In this document: positions 8,371-17,325 of the stretch, piece after piece | Layout: every line of letters begins with the position of its first letter | How positions within the stretch are numbered: the first letter of the stretch is position 1 | Origin: Aggregicoccus sp. 17bor-14 | GTDB lineage: Bacteria; Myxococcota; Myxococcia; Myxococcales; Myxococcaceae | Assembly: GCF_009659535.1 (NCBI RefSeq) | Contig: NZ_VJZZ01000001.1 | Coordinates: 573,424-637,423, forward strand | Length of the DNA stretch: 64,000 bases | Direction of reading: 5' to 3' | Program-made: the position numbers and the translations under genes | The notes under the pieces: model-generated | What the model was told of the DNA's origin: nothing | What the model saw: the letters and a program-made list of their open reading frames with translations, nothing else | Databases searched by the model: none

Positions 8371-9432
8371 ATGCGCACCCTCGCTCTCGTCATGCTGCTG
8401 CCCCTGCTCGCCCTCGCGCAGGGGTCCACCTACCGCGCCTCCGCTGCTGGCACGGCCGTCACCGAGCCCGGCTCGAAGCGCGAGGCCTTCGCGGTAGCGC
8501 CCGGCCACACGTACCCACTGCTCAAGCGCGGCGGCCCCGGCGGCGCCTGGTGCAAGCTGCAGGGGCCCGGGGGAAGCGCAGGCTGGGTGTTGTGCGCCAG
8601 TGCTGCCACGTCGGCGGCCCCGCCCGCGGACGAGGCTCGCTCGAGCCCGTCAGCAGCCTCGTCACCGCAGCAGGCGCCTCCCGCGCGCGCGCCGACGGCA
8701 GGAGCGCCCCCGTCGGCCTCCGCGCCTCGTGCCGTGACAACGGTTGGCAACGCCCACGGCTGTGCCACCTCCTGCAGCCGGCACCTGTTCTCGCAGCCTC
8801 CTGCGCTCTCGGCGGCGGACCGGGAGATTCTGGGCCTGTGCCCCGCCCGGCCGGACGCCTCGGTCAGCGCCGAGGACGCGCGCCGCTTCTTCGCCGCCCA
8901 CTACGACGACCCGCGCCTGCAGCGCGCCCTCTCCGCCGCGGGCCGCCCGGGTAACCGCGAGGCGAACGTGCAGTGGCTCACCTCGCTCTGGGTGGGCACT
9001 GGCCCGCGCAACGCGTTCACGCACGTGTTCTGCGGGGACGACTGGGGCCGCGAGCAGATCGGCGGGCTGCACTACCTGCCCCGCTACGCGCAGCTCGAGT
9101 CCGAGGGGAAGCTGTGCTTCGACGGTCCGGTGAGGGGCGGCGCACCGGTGCAGCGCGGCAGCTACCTCATCCGCTTCCACGCCGTGGCGCCGTGGTCCTG
9201 CGCGACGAAGCCGGTCGGCGGTTTTCCGCAGCAGTCGGATCCCGTACAGGTGGTGGCCATCGGGACGCGCGCCTTCGTGCGCTGCTGCGACCGAAGTGGA
9301 CGCGAGGGCGGCGTGTACAGCGCGCCGGACCTCGGCGGCGGGGCGTGGCAGGTGTTCTGCGGAACGCGCAACGGGACCTACGGGATCGCGACGCTGTACC
9401 CCACGGACGCGCGGGCGACGTGCGGGGAGTGA
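8371..9432 (+). CDS. Secreted EndoU-like nuclease with N-terminal SH3-like domain
   Basis: A 353-residue predicted secreted protein. The ATG at 8371 gives a clean signal peptide (MRTLALVMLLPLLALAQG). Residues about 20-75 form an SH3-like segment ending in GSAGWVLC, followed by a Pro/Ala/Ser-rich linker. The C-terminal domain carries the EndoU pattern: His218 in FTHVFCGDDWG, His234 in GGLHYLPRYAQLE and Lys280 in CATKPVGG. The 16- and 46-residue spacings equal those I recall for Xenopus XendoU (H162, H178, K224). EndoU enzymes cleave RNA after uridine, and bacterial ones are often toxins. No immunity gene is obvious next to it. The fold assignment is by motif only. Confidence 0.72.
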   Translation: MRTLALVMLLPLLALAQGSTYRASAAGTAVTEPGSKREAFAVAPGHTYPLLKRGGPGGAWCKLQGPGGSAGWVLCASAATSAAPPADEARSSPSAASSPQQAPPARAPTAGAPPSASAPRAVTTVGNAHGCATSCSRHLFSQPPALSAADREILGLCPARPDASVSAEDARRFFAAHYDDPRLQRALSAAGRPGNREANVQWLTSLWVGTGPRNAFTHVFCGDDWGREQIGGLHYLPRYAQLESEGKLCFDGPVRGGAPVQRGSYLIRFHAVAPWSCATKPVGGFPQQSDPVQVVAIGTRAFVRCCDRSGREGGVYSAPDLGGGAWQVFCGTRNGTYGIATLYPTDARATCGE

Positions 9433-9449
9433 CGCAGCTTCGCCCCGCA

Positions 9450-9482
9450 CCCTCACCCCGACCCTCTCCCAGGCGGAGAGGG
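9450..9482. terminator. Palindromic repeat between convergent genes
   Basis: The sequence CCCTCACCCC followed by CCCTCTCCC and GGAGAGGG forms a strong 8-bp hairpin with a short loop, 18 bases after the stop of the EndoU-like gene and just before the end of the convergent zinc-ribbon gene. A second copy of almost the same element lies at 44258-44290 in the same kind of place. It probably acts as a bidirectional terminator. It lacks a T-run on either strand. Confidence 0.5.
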
Positions 9483-9492
9483 AGGACGCTGC

Positions 9493-9732
9493 CTACGCGT
9501 GGACGGGGATGAGGACGCCCACGTACTCGGCCTCGGCGCGCTGCCGCTCGATGGGCGCCGAGGTCTTGTCGAAGGCGCCCAGCTCCCAGAGCTCCCCGCA
9601 GGTGGGGCACCAGTAGAGCGTGGCCATCGTCTCGGGGTGCGCGGCCAGCTCGCGCACGTGGCTCATCCGGATGCCCGCGAGTCCCTCGGCCTCCCGCTCC
9701 TCCGGCTTCACCTCGCAGCCCTCGCACGCCAT
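9493..9732 (-). CDS. Small zinc-ribbon protein
   Basis: A 79-residue product with two CxxC knuckles, CEGC near residue 3 and CPTC near residue 42 (LYWCPTCGELWEL), which together look like a four-cysteine zinc ribbon. The rest is acidic and has no membrane segment. The ATG at 9732 follows a GGAGG-like sequence (CCGAGGAGGTGCGTC on the coding strand). It lies 62 bp downstream of the alpha-2-macroglobulin gene on the same strand and may share its transcript. Function is unknown. Confidence 0.62.
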   Translation of the reverse strand: MACEGCEVKPEEREAEGLAGIRMSHVRELAAHPETMATLYWCPTCGELWELGAFDKTSAPIERQRAEAEYVGVLIPVHA

Positions 9733-9794
9733 GACGCACCTCCTCGGGACGCAGCGCGCTCGCCCGCGTGCCCGTCCCGGGAGGGTAAGCATCC

Positions 9795-12700
9795 TCAGGG
9801 GCGCGTGCCGACGCCCAGCGTGGCACCCGCCGAGTAGGCGTTGAACTCCGGCGCGTACATGGACTGCACCGTGGCGGGGCCCACCTTGAAGGTGCCCGCC
9901 ATGTTCGCCCGCAGCCGGTACTTGAAGGTGTACTCGCCGGCCGGAAGCCACTCGAAGAAGAAGTTCGTCCCCGAGTCGCGCGTCTCCTCGTACCAGACGA
10001 TGCCCAGGTCCCACTTGTGGCGGGACACCGCAGTCTCAGGCTCGAGGCCCGCGGCGCGCGGGTCGCGCAGGTGCACGTACTCGGCGGCGTGCTTCGCGCG
10101 CAGCGACAGCTGCACCTCCACCTCGTCTCCAGGCTCGAGCCGGGCCCCCTCCTCGAGCGGACGCAGCACGGCCTCCGTGCCCGAGCGCTCGCGCTTGAAG
10201 TAGCGGCGCGTCACCTGGAAGAAGTCGCCGCGCGCCTCCTCCGGCAGGCGCTCGGTGCTGAAGCTCCAGGTGGCCGAGGCGAAGGCGAGCCCCTTCGTCC
10301 CCTTCTCCACCACCACCCGGCTGTCCATGCCGGGCTTCAGCCGCTCGGCGGGCACCACCACCTGGTTCTTCTTGCCGGTGTACTGGTCCGGCTCGAAGAC
10401 GAACTGGGTCGTCTGGCCGGCCACGCTCACGCGCGCCTCCTCGCGGATGCCGAGCGCCCCCTCCTTCTCGAGGTACTTCACCAGCGCGTAGATGACCTCG
10501 GCGGTGGCGCGGGTGCTCTTCCAGTGGTTGAGCTTCTTGTCGAGCAGGAGCCACTGCACGAGCCCGTCGCGGCGCGGGTCCTTCGGACGCAGCTCGCTCA
10601 GCGTCTGCAGCGCGATGGCGTGCGTCTCGGTGGTGTCGTTGTACCAGAGCCAGCCGCGGTCCTCGGGCGCCCAGAAGGTCCCCAGCTCCTCGGTGGTCTT
10701 CGCCGAGTCCATCACGCTGTCCCAGACGAGCTGCGCGTCCTTCGTGCGGCCCGCGCGGTGGAGCGTGAGCGCGAGGTAGCCCTTGAGGTAGGGCGAGTGC
10801 TGCTTCCAGTGCTTGAAGCTGAAGGCGAGCATCTGCTCGCGCTCCTTCGCCGTGAGCGCATCGCCCGTGTAGGACGGGTCCGGGTAGGTCGAGGCCACGT
10901 AGTTGAGGAAGGTGACGAACTCCCAACCCGTGTCCTGCTTCGCGAGCTTGCCGGCGTACTGCTCGCGGTAGTGGCGCGCGAGGTAGGCCCAGGCGCGCTG
11001 GGTGACGTCGCGGGGCACCTGCACGCCGTGCTCCGCGGCGCGCGCGAGCCCGTGCACGATGTAGAGCGTCATGTACGGGGACGGAGGCCCGCCCGCCCAC
11101 CACGGGAAGCCGCCGCTGGAGGTCTGGGCCTTCTGCAGCTTCGCGAGCGCGCTGTCGCGCTCGGCCTTCGCGACGCGCGGGTCCAGCACCTTCACCAGAG
11201 GCGCGCCCGGGTCACGGCCGCCCTGCGCCTCCTGCAGCCACGGCGTCTCCTCGAGCGCCATCTTGCGGTTCGGGTCCGCGGCGTCCCAGGTCTCGAGGCG
11301 CGTGTCGCGCGTGCTCAGCTCCTTCGCCATCCGCGCCACGGCCGGGTAGTGGTCGAAGAGGCTGGTGACGATGCCGGTGGAGACGAAGCGGTTGAGGGTC
11401 TGCTCCGTGCACTCGTACGGGTAGTTCACGAGGTAGGGCAGCGCCTGCAACACCGAGTAGAAGAGCTGCGCGTCCACCGTCACCACGAGCTGCTCGTCGA
11501 TGCGGGTGGGATCATCCGTGCGCTCGAGATCCGCGAAGCGCATCTCCTTGCGGTCCGCGTTGCGCAGGGTGACGAAGCGGCTCTGCTGCAGGTGCATGCG
11601 CCCGGGCAGCACCGGCAGCGGGCGGAGCTCTCCGTCGCTGAAGGCGCCCGCGGTGGCCGTCACCTTGAAGGCCACCGTGCCCACCCGGCGCGGCGCGGTG
11701 AGCGGGAAGCGCAGGGACGTCCCCTTCCCCGCCGCGACGGTGAAGGGCTGCGTGAGGGCGCGCAGGCCGAAGTCCTGCGCGACGCTCACGTTGCGCTCCG
11801 GGTCCAGCACCTCCAGCTGCAGCGTGCCGCTCATGGCGCTGCTGCCCGCGTTGTTGACGACCACCTCGAGCACCGCCTGGTCTCCCTCGCGCAGGAAGCG
11901 AGGGAGGTAGGGGCGCACCATCAGCTCCTTCACGCTCTGCGCCTTGCGATTGACGGAGCCCCCCTGGAAGTCACGCGTGAGCGCGTGCACCCAGACACTC
12001 CAGGCCGTGACCGAGTCCGGCACCGTGAACTCGAGCGTGGCCGAGCCGTCCTTGTCGGTGAGCAGCTGCGGCACCCAGAACGCCGTCTCCGCGAAGTTGC
12101 TGCGCAGCTCGGGCGCCGGAGCGGGCGCGAGGGCCTCCTGCACCGACGCCTGCTTCAGCTGGGACTTGTCCTCCATCGCGTTCTCTGCGGACGTGGAGCG
12201 CGCGACCTTCGCCGGTGACGGCGGTGGAGGGGGCGGTGCGCCGGCCATCATCGGTTCCGCCATGACCCTCCCGTAGGCGCGACGTCCCGGGCCCCCGATG
12301 CCGTAGTTCTCGAAGAAGCGCAGGGTGTCTCCCTCGGGCATCGACCAGCCCTCGGGCGAGGACTCCGGCCCCCGGATCCACATCGCATTGGCCTGGCCCA
12401 GGGACACGCGCGTGTCCGAGCCCTGGCCGCGCTGCGGGTAGTACGCGAGCGGCGACGGCGGCGAGTGCTGGGCGAAGAGGTCCAGCGACTGATCGTACAT
12501 GTACGCGAGCAGCTCGGCCGCGCCGGCGCCCACCTTCGCGCCGTCGGGCCCGCGCACCGTCACCCGCCAGGTCTCCTTGCTCCCCGGGCGCAGCTTGTCG
12601 CGGAAGGTGGCGAACTCCACCTTCAGCTCCTTGTCGTCGTAGGGCACGAGCACCGTCTCGCTGAAGCGCATCGCCTGGTAGTCACGCACGGCGGTGACGC

Positions 12701-15700
12701 TCACGGTGAAGCCGCCGCGCAGGGCCTCGGTGACGGGCAGCTCCACCAGGGGCTGGCCCGCCTTGCCGAGCACGGTGCGCCGCTCCACGACGCGCCCTGC
12801 CTGCATCACCTCGAGGAACAGGGGCTGTCCCTCGAAGCCCGAGAGCGCGAGCACGCGGGCGCGATCTCCGACCTTCAGAGCGGTGCGCTCGAGCTGCATC
12901 AGCGCGGGGAGCCCCACGCCCGCGTCCTTGCCCGCGACGAGGTACTCGCGGCTCACCGTGAAGCGCGCGCCGAAGGCATCCTTCGTCTCGTAGGTGAGCC
13001 GGTACGCGCCGCTCGGCAGCGTGGGCAGCTCCAGCGTGGCAACGCCCTGCGCGTCGTGCGTCACGTCTCCGTGCGCGAGCTCCTTCCCGGCCGCCCAGCG
13101 GCGCAGCGTGGCGATCGGATCGTAGTCCGTCGTCCAGCGCGGGCGCAGCGAGTCCCCAGGCGTCGTCGCGCGCGGCTCACCGCCCGGGACCACCGGGGGA
13201 GGCTCGACGGGCTCCTCCGCAGGGAGCAGCGGCGTCGCAGGTGCCGTGAGTCGAGAGAGGGTCCAGTGCCCCGCGCCCGGGCGCGGAGAGCCATCCAGGT
13301 CCGAGCGCAGGAGGCGCAGCTGCCCGCGCTCTCCCTCGCGAAGGAAGGCCACGTCGCTGTCCACGCGCGCCTCCACCGCCACGAAGCCGAGGCGGAAGAT
13401 GCGCTCGGCGGAGCGCGTCTCGCCGCCCTCGTCGGTCACGTCCGCATCCAGGCGGTAACGGTAGGTGACGTCCTTCGCGCTTGCCTGGCGCACGTCCGCC
13501 TCGGGCGTGAAGTCCACCGGGAAGGAGCCGTCCGCCCCGAGCGAGGCGCTGCCCGTGGCGACCACCTCCCCCGTCCCGCCGACCTTGTCCGAGCGGTAGT
13601 AACCCCACCACGGCAGCACCGGCACGCGCGTGACGCGCCAGCGCACCGCGCCGCTCGCCACGGGCAGCCCGAAGTAGTAGCGGGCCTCGCCGCGGAAGTG
13701 CGCGATGCGGTTGAGGCGCAGCGGCTCGGTGGGCGCGGCGAGCGTCACCTCGAAGGTGGGCCGCTTGTACTCCTCCACGCGCACGGGCGCGGCGCCGCCC
13801 ACGCTGGTCTGCACGCGCCAGGCCCCCAGCAGACGCCCCGTGGGCACGGTGAACTCACCTGCCGCCGAGCCGAAGGCATTGGTGGTGACCGTGCGCGTCT
13901 CCACCGTCTGGTTGTTCGGGTCCATCAGCGACACGGTGAGCGTGCGCTGCGCCACGGTGCGGTAGCGCGCCTGGTCGCCGCGGCCCTCGAAGAGCACCGC
14001 CTTCCAGAGCACCCGCTGCTGGGGCCGGTACACGCTGCGGTCGGTGAACACGAGCGCCTGGGTCGTGGTGCCTGGGAGGCCCCGCTCGTAGAGGGTGTAC
14101 GTGCCGGGATCCAGCTCGGCCTCGCGCCCGCGCCCCGCGACGAGGAAGAGGCCGCGGTTTCGCAGCGAGGCATCCGCGAGGAAGGTGAGCTCGCCCTGCG
14201 CATCGCTCTTCTGCGACTGTGCCTCGTGGTGGTGGCGCTGGTAGTCCGCAACCACCAGGCGCACCTCCACGCCGGGAGCGGGCTTGCCCGTCTCGCCCTC
14301 GAGCACCCGCACCGCGATGCGCTCGCCCTGCTCCTCGTGGCTCACCAGCACCCAGCGGCCCACGGTGAAGAAGCTCCCCAGGACCGGGTTCTGCGCTGCG
14401 CGGAAGTCCTCGCGGGCGGAGGCCACCAGCAGGTACATGCCGGGCCCGAGCTTCGGAGGGACGACGAAGGTGCGGTGCGAGCGCAGGTCCGGCGTGCTGG
14501 GCAGCGCCTGGCGCCACTGCGCCGCAGGGGCGCTCGCGGCCATCAACCGCTGCAGGTCCTCACCGTAGGGCAGCAGGTTGTAGTCGTCCGCCTGGCGCAG
14601 CCGCGCCTCAAGGTCGAAGGCGTAGGTGCGGAAGAAGACCGCCGGGAGGTTGCGGTGCGTGACCTCCACCGAGCGCTTGCCCTGGCCGTCCACCACCATG
14701 GTGGAGAGGGAGAAGTCCGGGGCCTCGAGCTCTCGCACCAGCGCGGCGCAGCGCTTCGCACCCTCGCTCTTCGGGAAGGCCGCGAGCCCCTCGCGCGCGT
14801 GGGCCCGCGCCCTCACGGGCTGGTCCGCCTCGCGCTCCTGCTGGGCGAGCTGTCCCAGTCCCATCGCGCTCCAGGGCAGCGCCTTGTCCTTCAGGAGCCG
14901 CGCCTCGAGGTGGCGGCGCAGGCCGGCGCGGTCGTCCTGCTCGGTGAGGCTGTCGTGCAGGCGCGCCTCGCGGGTGAGCGCAGCCTCCAGCGCCGCCTCC
15001 TTGCGCCCGGCACCGGCGTGCCACGCCTCGAGGTCACCCAGCAGCGAGGCGAGCTTGAGCAGCGGGTGTACCGCCGGGTCCACGAGGTCCACCTGCGGCG
15101 TGCCCTCGAGCAGCGCGGGCAGGGACAGCCGGTGCACGCCGCTCGCGTGCTCGGGGCGCCAGGCGGAGCTGTCGGCGAGCTGCGCCACCCAGAGGTACGT
15201 CACGGCATCGCGCAGCGTGCCGCGGATGCCGGGCGGATAGGTGTTGGGCCGCACGTAGCGCTCGAGCACCGTCACGGGCTCGGTGCCCAGCGCCTCGCGC
15301 CCCTTCCACACCTCGAAGAAGGCGCGCTGCGCTTCGGTGTCCAGCTGCTCGCGCGTCCAGGACTTCAGGTCCACCGGCCCGCTCGAGGCCACGCGCTCGC
15401 GCTGCTGGATCTCCCAGCCGTACGCCTGCGCGTACTGCACGAGGCTCGAGGCGTAGAAGAGCTGCAGGGCGGCGCGGTGCACGGCGCCCTTGGGCCAGGG
15501 CTCCTCGCGCAGGAAGCGCACGGCGGTCTCGTAGCCGTGCAGCCCGATGCGCAGCTGCACGGTCTGGATGAGCGCCCGCGTCCACTCGGCCTCGTCCGGG
15601 CCCTTGCGCGCCGCGGCGAGGCGGGCCTCGGTGGCGCGTGCGGCCTCCTCGAACTTCTGCTCGTCGATGAGGCCGTCGATCTGCTTCCAGGAGGGCAGGC

Positions 15701-15779
15701 GCCCCTGGGCCGCGGCGGCGAGCGGCAGGACGAAGAGGGCGAGCAGCAGCAGCGTCAGCAGACGCGAGGCGAGGGGCAT
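9795..15779 (-). CDS. Bacterial alpha-2-macroglobulin family protein
   Basis: A 1994-residue secreted or periplasmic protein starting with the signal peptide MPLASRLLTLLLLALFVLPLAAAAQG. It lacks a lipobox cysteine, unlike E. coli YfhM. The macroglobulin (MG) domain series includes TDRSVYRPQQRVLWKAV in MG3, a long bait-like linker and the segment AETAFWVPQLLTDKDGSATLEFTVPDSVTAW typical of the domain before the thioester region. The thioester-type motif is YECTEQT with Cys1457 and Gln1460, followed by an alpha-toroid (TED) domain rich in aromatic helices. By family it would trap attacking proteases in the envelope. The usual partner, penicillin-binding protein 1C, is not adjacent. A Pro-rich MAGAPPPPPPSPAKV stretch interrupts it near residue 1180. 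Confidence 0.93.
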   Translation of the reverse strand: MPLASRLLTLLLLALFVLPLAAAAQGRLPSWKQIDGLIDEQKFEEAARATEARLAAARKGPDEAEWTRALIQTVQLRIGLHGYETAVRFLREEPWPKGAVHRAALQLFYASSLVQYAQAYGWEIQQRERVASSGPVDLKSWTREQLDTEAQRAFFEVWKGREALGTEPVTVLERYVRPNTYPPGIRGTLRDAVTYLWVAQLADSSAWRPEHASGVHRLSLPALLEGTPQVDLVDPAVHPLLKLASLLGDLEAWHAGAGRKEAALEAALTREARLHDSLTEQDDRAGLRRHLEARLLKDKALPWSAMGLGQLAQQEREADQPVRARAHAREGLAAFPKSEGAKRCAALVRELEAPDFSLSTMVVDGQGKRSVEVTHRNLPAVFFRTYAFDLEARLRQADDYNLLPYGEDLQRLMAASAPAAQWRQALPSTPDLRSHRTFVVPPKLGPGMYLLVASAREDFRAAQNPVLGSFFTVGRWVLVSHEEQGERIAVRVLEGETGKPAPGVEVRLVVADYQRHHHEAQSQKSDAQGELTFLADASLRNRGLFLVAGRGREAELDPGTYTLYERGLPGTTTQALVFTDRSVYRPQQRVLWKAVLFEGRGDQARYRTVAQRTLTVSLMDPNNQTVETRTVTTNAFGSAAGEFTVPTGRLLGAWRVQTSVGGAAPVRVEEYKRPTFEVTLAAPTEPLRLNRIAHFRGEARYYFGLPVASGAVRWRVTRVPVLPWWGYYRSDKVGGTGEVVATGSASLGADGSFPVDFTPEADVRQASAKDVTYRYRLDADVTDEGGETRSAERIFRLGFVAVEARVDSDVAFLREGERGQLRLLRSDLDGSPRPGAGHWTLSRLTAPATPLLPAEEPVEPPPVVPGGEPRATTPGDSLRPRWTTDYDPIATLRRWAAGKELAHGDVTHDAQGVATLELPTLPSGAYRLTYETKDAFGARFTVSREYLVAGKDAGVGLPALMQLERTALKVGDRARVLALSGFEGQPLFLEVMQAGRVVERRTVLGKAGQPLVELPVTEALRGGFTVSVTAVRDYQAMRFSETVLVPYDDKELKVEFATFRDKLRPGSKETWRVTVRGPDGAKVGAGAAELLAYMYDQSLDLFAQHSPPSPLAYYPQRGQGSDTRVSLGQANAMWIRGPESSPEGWSMPEGDTLRFFENYGIGGPGRRAYGRVMAEPMMAGAPPPPPPSPAKVARSTSAENAMEDKSQLKQASVQEALAPAPAPELRSNFAETAFWVPQLLTDKDGSATLEFTVPDSVTAWSVWVHALTRDFQGGSVNRKAQSVKELMVRPYLPRFLREGDQAVLEVVVNNAGSSAMSGTLQLEVLDPERNVSVAQDFGLRALTQPFTVAAGKGTSLRFPLTAPRRVGTVAFKVTATAGAFSDGELRPLPVLPGRMHLQQSRFVTLRNADRKEMRFADLERTDDPTRIDEQLVVTVDAQLFYSVLQALPYLVNYPYECTEQTLNRFVSTGIVTSLFDHYPAVARMAKELSTRDTRLETWDAADPNRKMALEETPWLQEAQGGRDPGAPLVKVLDPRVAKAERDSALAKLQKAQTSSGGFPWWAGGPPSPYMTLYIVHGLARAAEHGVQVPRDVTQRAWAYLARHYREQYAGKLAKQDTGWEFVTFLNYVASTYPDPSYTGDALTAKEREQMLAFSFKHWKQHSPYLKGYLALTLHRAGRTKDAQLVWDSVMDSAKTTEELGTFWAPEDRGWLWYNDTTETHAIALQTLSELRPKDPRRDGLVQWLLLDKKLNHWKSTRATAEVIYALVKYLEKEGALGIREEARVSVAGQTTQFVFEPDQYTGKKNQVVVPAERLKPGMDSRVVVEKGTKGLAFASATWSFSTERLPEEARGDFFQVTRRYFKRERSGTEAVLRPLEEGARLEPGDEVEVQLSLRAKHAAEYVHLRDPRAAGLEPETAVSRHKWDLGIVWYEETRDSGTNFFFEWLPAGEYTFKYRLRANMAGTFKVGPATVQSMYAPEFNAYSAGATLGVGTRP

Positions 15780-15815
15780 GGTGCGAGCTTAAACGCGCAG
15801 GCCCCGCCTTTCGGT

Positions 15816-16436
15816 CTATTCGGCGGGCGCTTTGGCCGGCGGCCGCTTGCGCAGCCCGACGATGTAGACCTCCATGCTGGCGCCGCGGGTCGCCTCGGGG
15901 CGGACGATCTTCACGTCCTCGTAGTGGCTGCGCACGAGGTTGCGGAACTCCTCGAAGTCCCCGCCCATGAAGAGCTTGGCGATGAAGTGCGAGCCGGGCT
16001 TGCCGCGCGCGAGCGCCACGTCCAGCGCCTTGCCGGCGAGCCGCAAGGAGCGCGCCTCGTCGGTGGTGCGGATGCCGCTGGTCTTCGGCGCGAGGTCCGA
16101 GACGACCACGTCCAGCGGGCCGTCGTAGAGCGCGGCGAGCTTCTGGTCGAAGTCGTCCGCGAGCACGTCCAGCACGGCGGTGGTGACGTAGGCCTGGCTG
16201 AAGGGGCGGATGGCGGCGAGGTCCACGCCGACGACGCGCCCCGAGGGGCCCACCGCGTCCGCGATGACCTGGAGGAAGCCTCCGGGCGCGGCCCCCATGT
16301 CCACGACCGCGGCGCCCTTCTTGAGGATGCCGAAGCGCTTGGCGATCTCGTCGATCTTGAAGGCGGAGCGGGCGCGGAACCCCTCCTGCTTCGCCTTCTG
16401 GAAGTAGTGGTCTTTCGGACGGTAGGGCTTGCCCAT
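15816..16436 (-). CDS. rlmE: 23S rRNA 2'-O-methyltransferase RlmE (FtsJ)
   Basis: A 206-residue SAM-dependent methyltransferase that modifies U2552 in the A-loop of 23S rRNA. The start MGKPYRPKDHYFQKAKQEG at 16436 matches the family; seven further in-frame residues upstream are possible but not typical. The SAM motif VDMGAAPGGFLQV (residues 45-57) and the catalytic tetrad Lys27, Asp114 (VSDLAPKTSG), Lys154 (AKLF) and Glu189 (SMEVYIV) are all present. It sits 36 bp upstream of the alpha-2-macroglobulin gene on the same strand, so the two may be co-transcribed. Functional linkage is not implied. Confidence 0.94.
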   Translation of the reverse strand: MGKPYRPKDHYFQKAKQEGFRARSAFKIDEIAKRFGILKKGAAVVDMGAAPGGFLQVIADAVGPSGRVVGVDLAAIRPFSQAYVTTAVLDVLADDFDQKLAALYDGPLDVVVSDLAPKTSGIRTTDEARSLRLAGKALDVALARGKPGSHFIAKLFMGGDFEEFRNLVRSHYEDVKIVRPEATRGASMEVYIVGLRKRPPAKAPAE

Positions 16437-16536
16437 GTCAGGGCTGGTCCCTACCATCGCCTACTGTTTCCGGAAAGGCGGAGCAGTCGCGGGTGTGTGA
16501 CGGTCCCACCCGCAGAGGTCTGCATCCGGAGGTCTC

Positions 16537-16983
16537 ATGCAAGCCCGCAGCGTCGTTGCCGCCGCCCTCTTCTCGGTCGCCTCCGCCGGCATCGCCGGCG
16601 CTTGCTTCTACCGGGCCGAGGTCCTGCGCGACGAGGCCGACTGGCTGCTGGTGCGCGGCAAGGCCCAGGCGGCCGAGTACAGCCAGAGCTTCGACTCGAA
16701 GATGGCGGACCAGCAGCTCAAGACCTTCGCCGCGCGCCGCGCCACGCTCGAGCGCGCGAACCTGTGGCAGCGCGGCCAGATGCTCGCCACGCTCCTGAGC
16801 GCGCTCGGGGCCGTGGCGACCTACGCCCTCTACCTCCTCAAGCGGCTGGACGATCAGCTCATCGACGCCGAGAGCGAGCTGCACGAGAACAGCGGCAGCG
16901 GCAGCAGCGGCGGCCGGGACTCCGACGAGCAGCCGCGCGACCCGCAGCGCGCCACCGCGCTCGCGCCCAGCCTCCTGCCCTGA
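16537..16983 (+). CDS. Hypothetical two-pass membrane protein
   Basis: A 148-residue protein. It has a hydrophobic N-terminal segment (residues 6-24, ending GIAGACFY), a polar stretch with alternating charge (residues 27-78, helical), a second membrane span (about 81-100, MLATLLSALGAVATYALYLL) and an acidic Ser/Gly/Asp-rich tail. The ATG is well supported by GGAGGT six bases upstream. It is divergent from rlmE and lies 32 bp before the small zinc-ribbon gene, so the two may be co-transcribed. I do not recognise the family. Confidence 0.72.
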   Translation: MQARSVVAAALFSVASAGIAGACFYRAEVLRDEADWLLVRGKAQAAEYSQSFDSKMADQQLKTFAARRATLERANLWQRGQMLATLLSALGAVATYALYLLKRLDDQLIDAESELHENSGSGSSGGRDSDEQPRDPQRATALAPSLLP

Positions 16984-17015
16984 CAGCGGCCCCCCGCTTC
17001 GGGTAGACAGGGCGC

Positions 17016-17303
17016 ATGCCCGGATGCGCTCACTGTGGACAGGTGCTGGACATCGTCGGCAACCAGGTCGGCCGCAGCGACGAGTGTCCCAAGTGCGGCG
17101 AGGAGATCCGCTCCTGCCGCAACTGCCGCCACTTCGATCCCGGCGTGGCCAAGGAGTGCAAGGAGCCGCTCGCCGAGGTGCCGCGCGACAAGGACCGCGC
17201 GAACTTCTGCGAGCTGTTCCAGATCGGCGAGGGCGGGCTCCACGCGAAGGAGAGCCGCTCGGCGCTGCTGAGCGCCGCCGAGGCACTGTTCGGAAAGAAG
17301 TGA
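17016..17303 (+). CDS. Small cysteine-rich zinc-ribbon protein
   Basis: A 95-residue cytoplasmic protein. Its first 65 residues carry paired cysteines CAHC (4-7), CPKC (23-26) and CRNC (33-36) plus two single cysteines (AKECKEP and NFCELF). This fits two zinc sites of a double zinc-ribbon or rubredoxin-like fold. The segment CRNCRHFDPGVAKECKEP..DKDRANFCELF is the kind of motif seen in small proteins annotated only as zinc-ribbon domain proteins. The C-terminus is a short helix. It faces the acyl-CoA dehydrogenase gene tail to tail, 22 bp apart. Confidence 0.75.
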   Translation: MPGCAHCGQVLDIVGNQVGRSDECPKCGEEIRSCRNCRHFDPGVAKECKEPLAEVPRDKDRANFCELFQIGEGGLHAKESRSALLSAAEALFGKK

Positions 17304-17325
17304 GGCGCCCCGCCGGCCGTCCCCT

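Noticed and set aside
12465-17006. A 1513-codon open frame on the plus strand opposite the alpha-2-macroglobulin and rlmE genes
   Set aside because: It is antisense to clear family members, its product is Arg/Ala/Gly/Leu-rich without motifs, and long antisense frames are expected at this GC content. The similar 1246-codon frame at 53896-57636 was rejected for the same reason.
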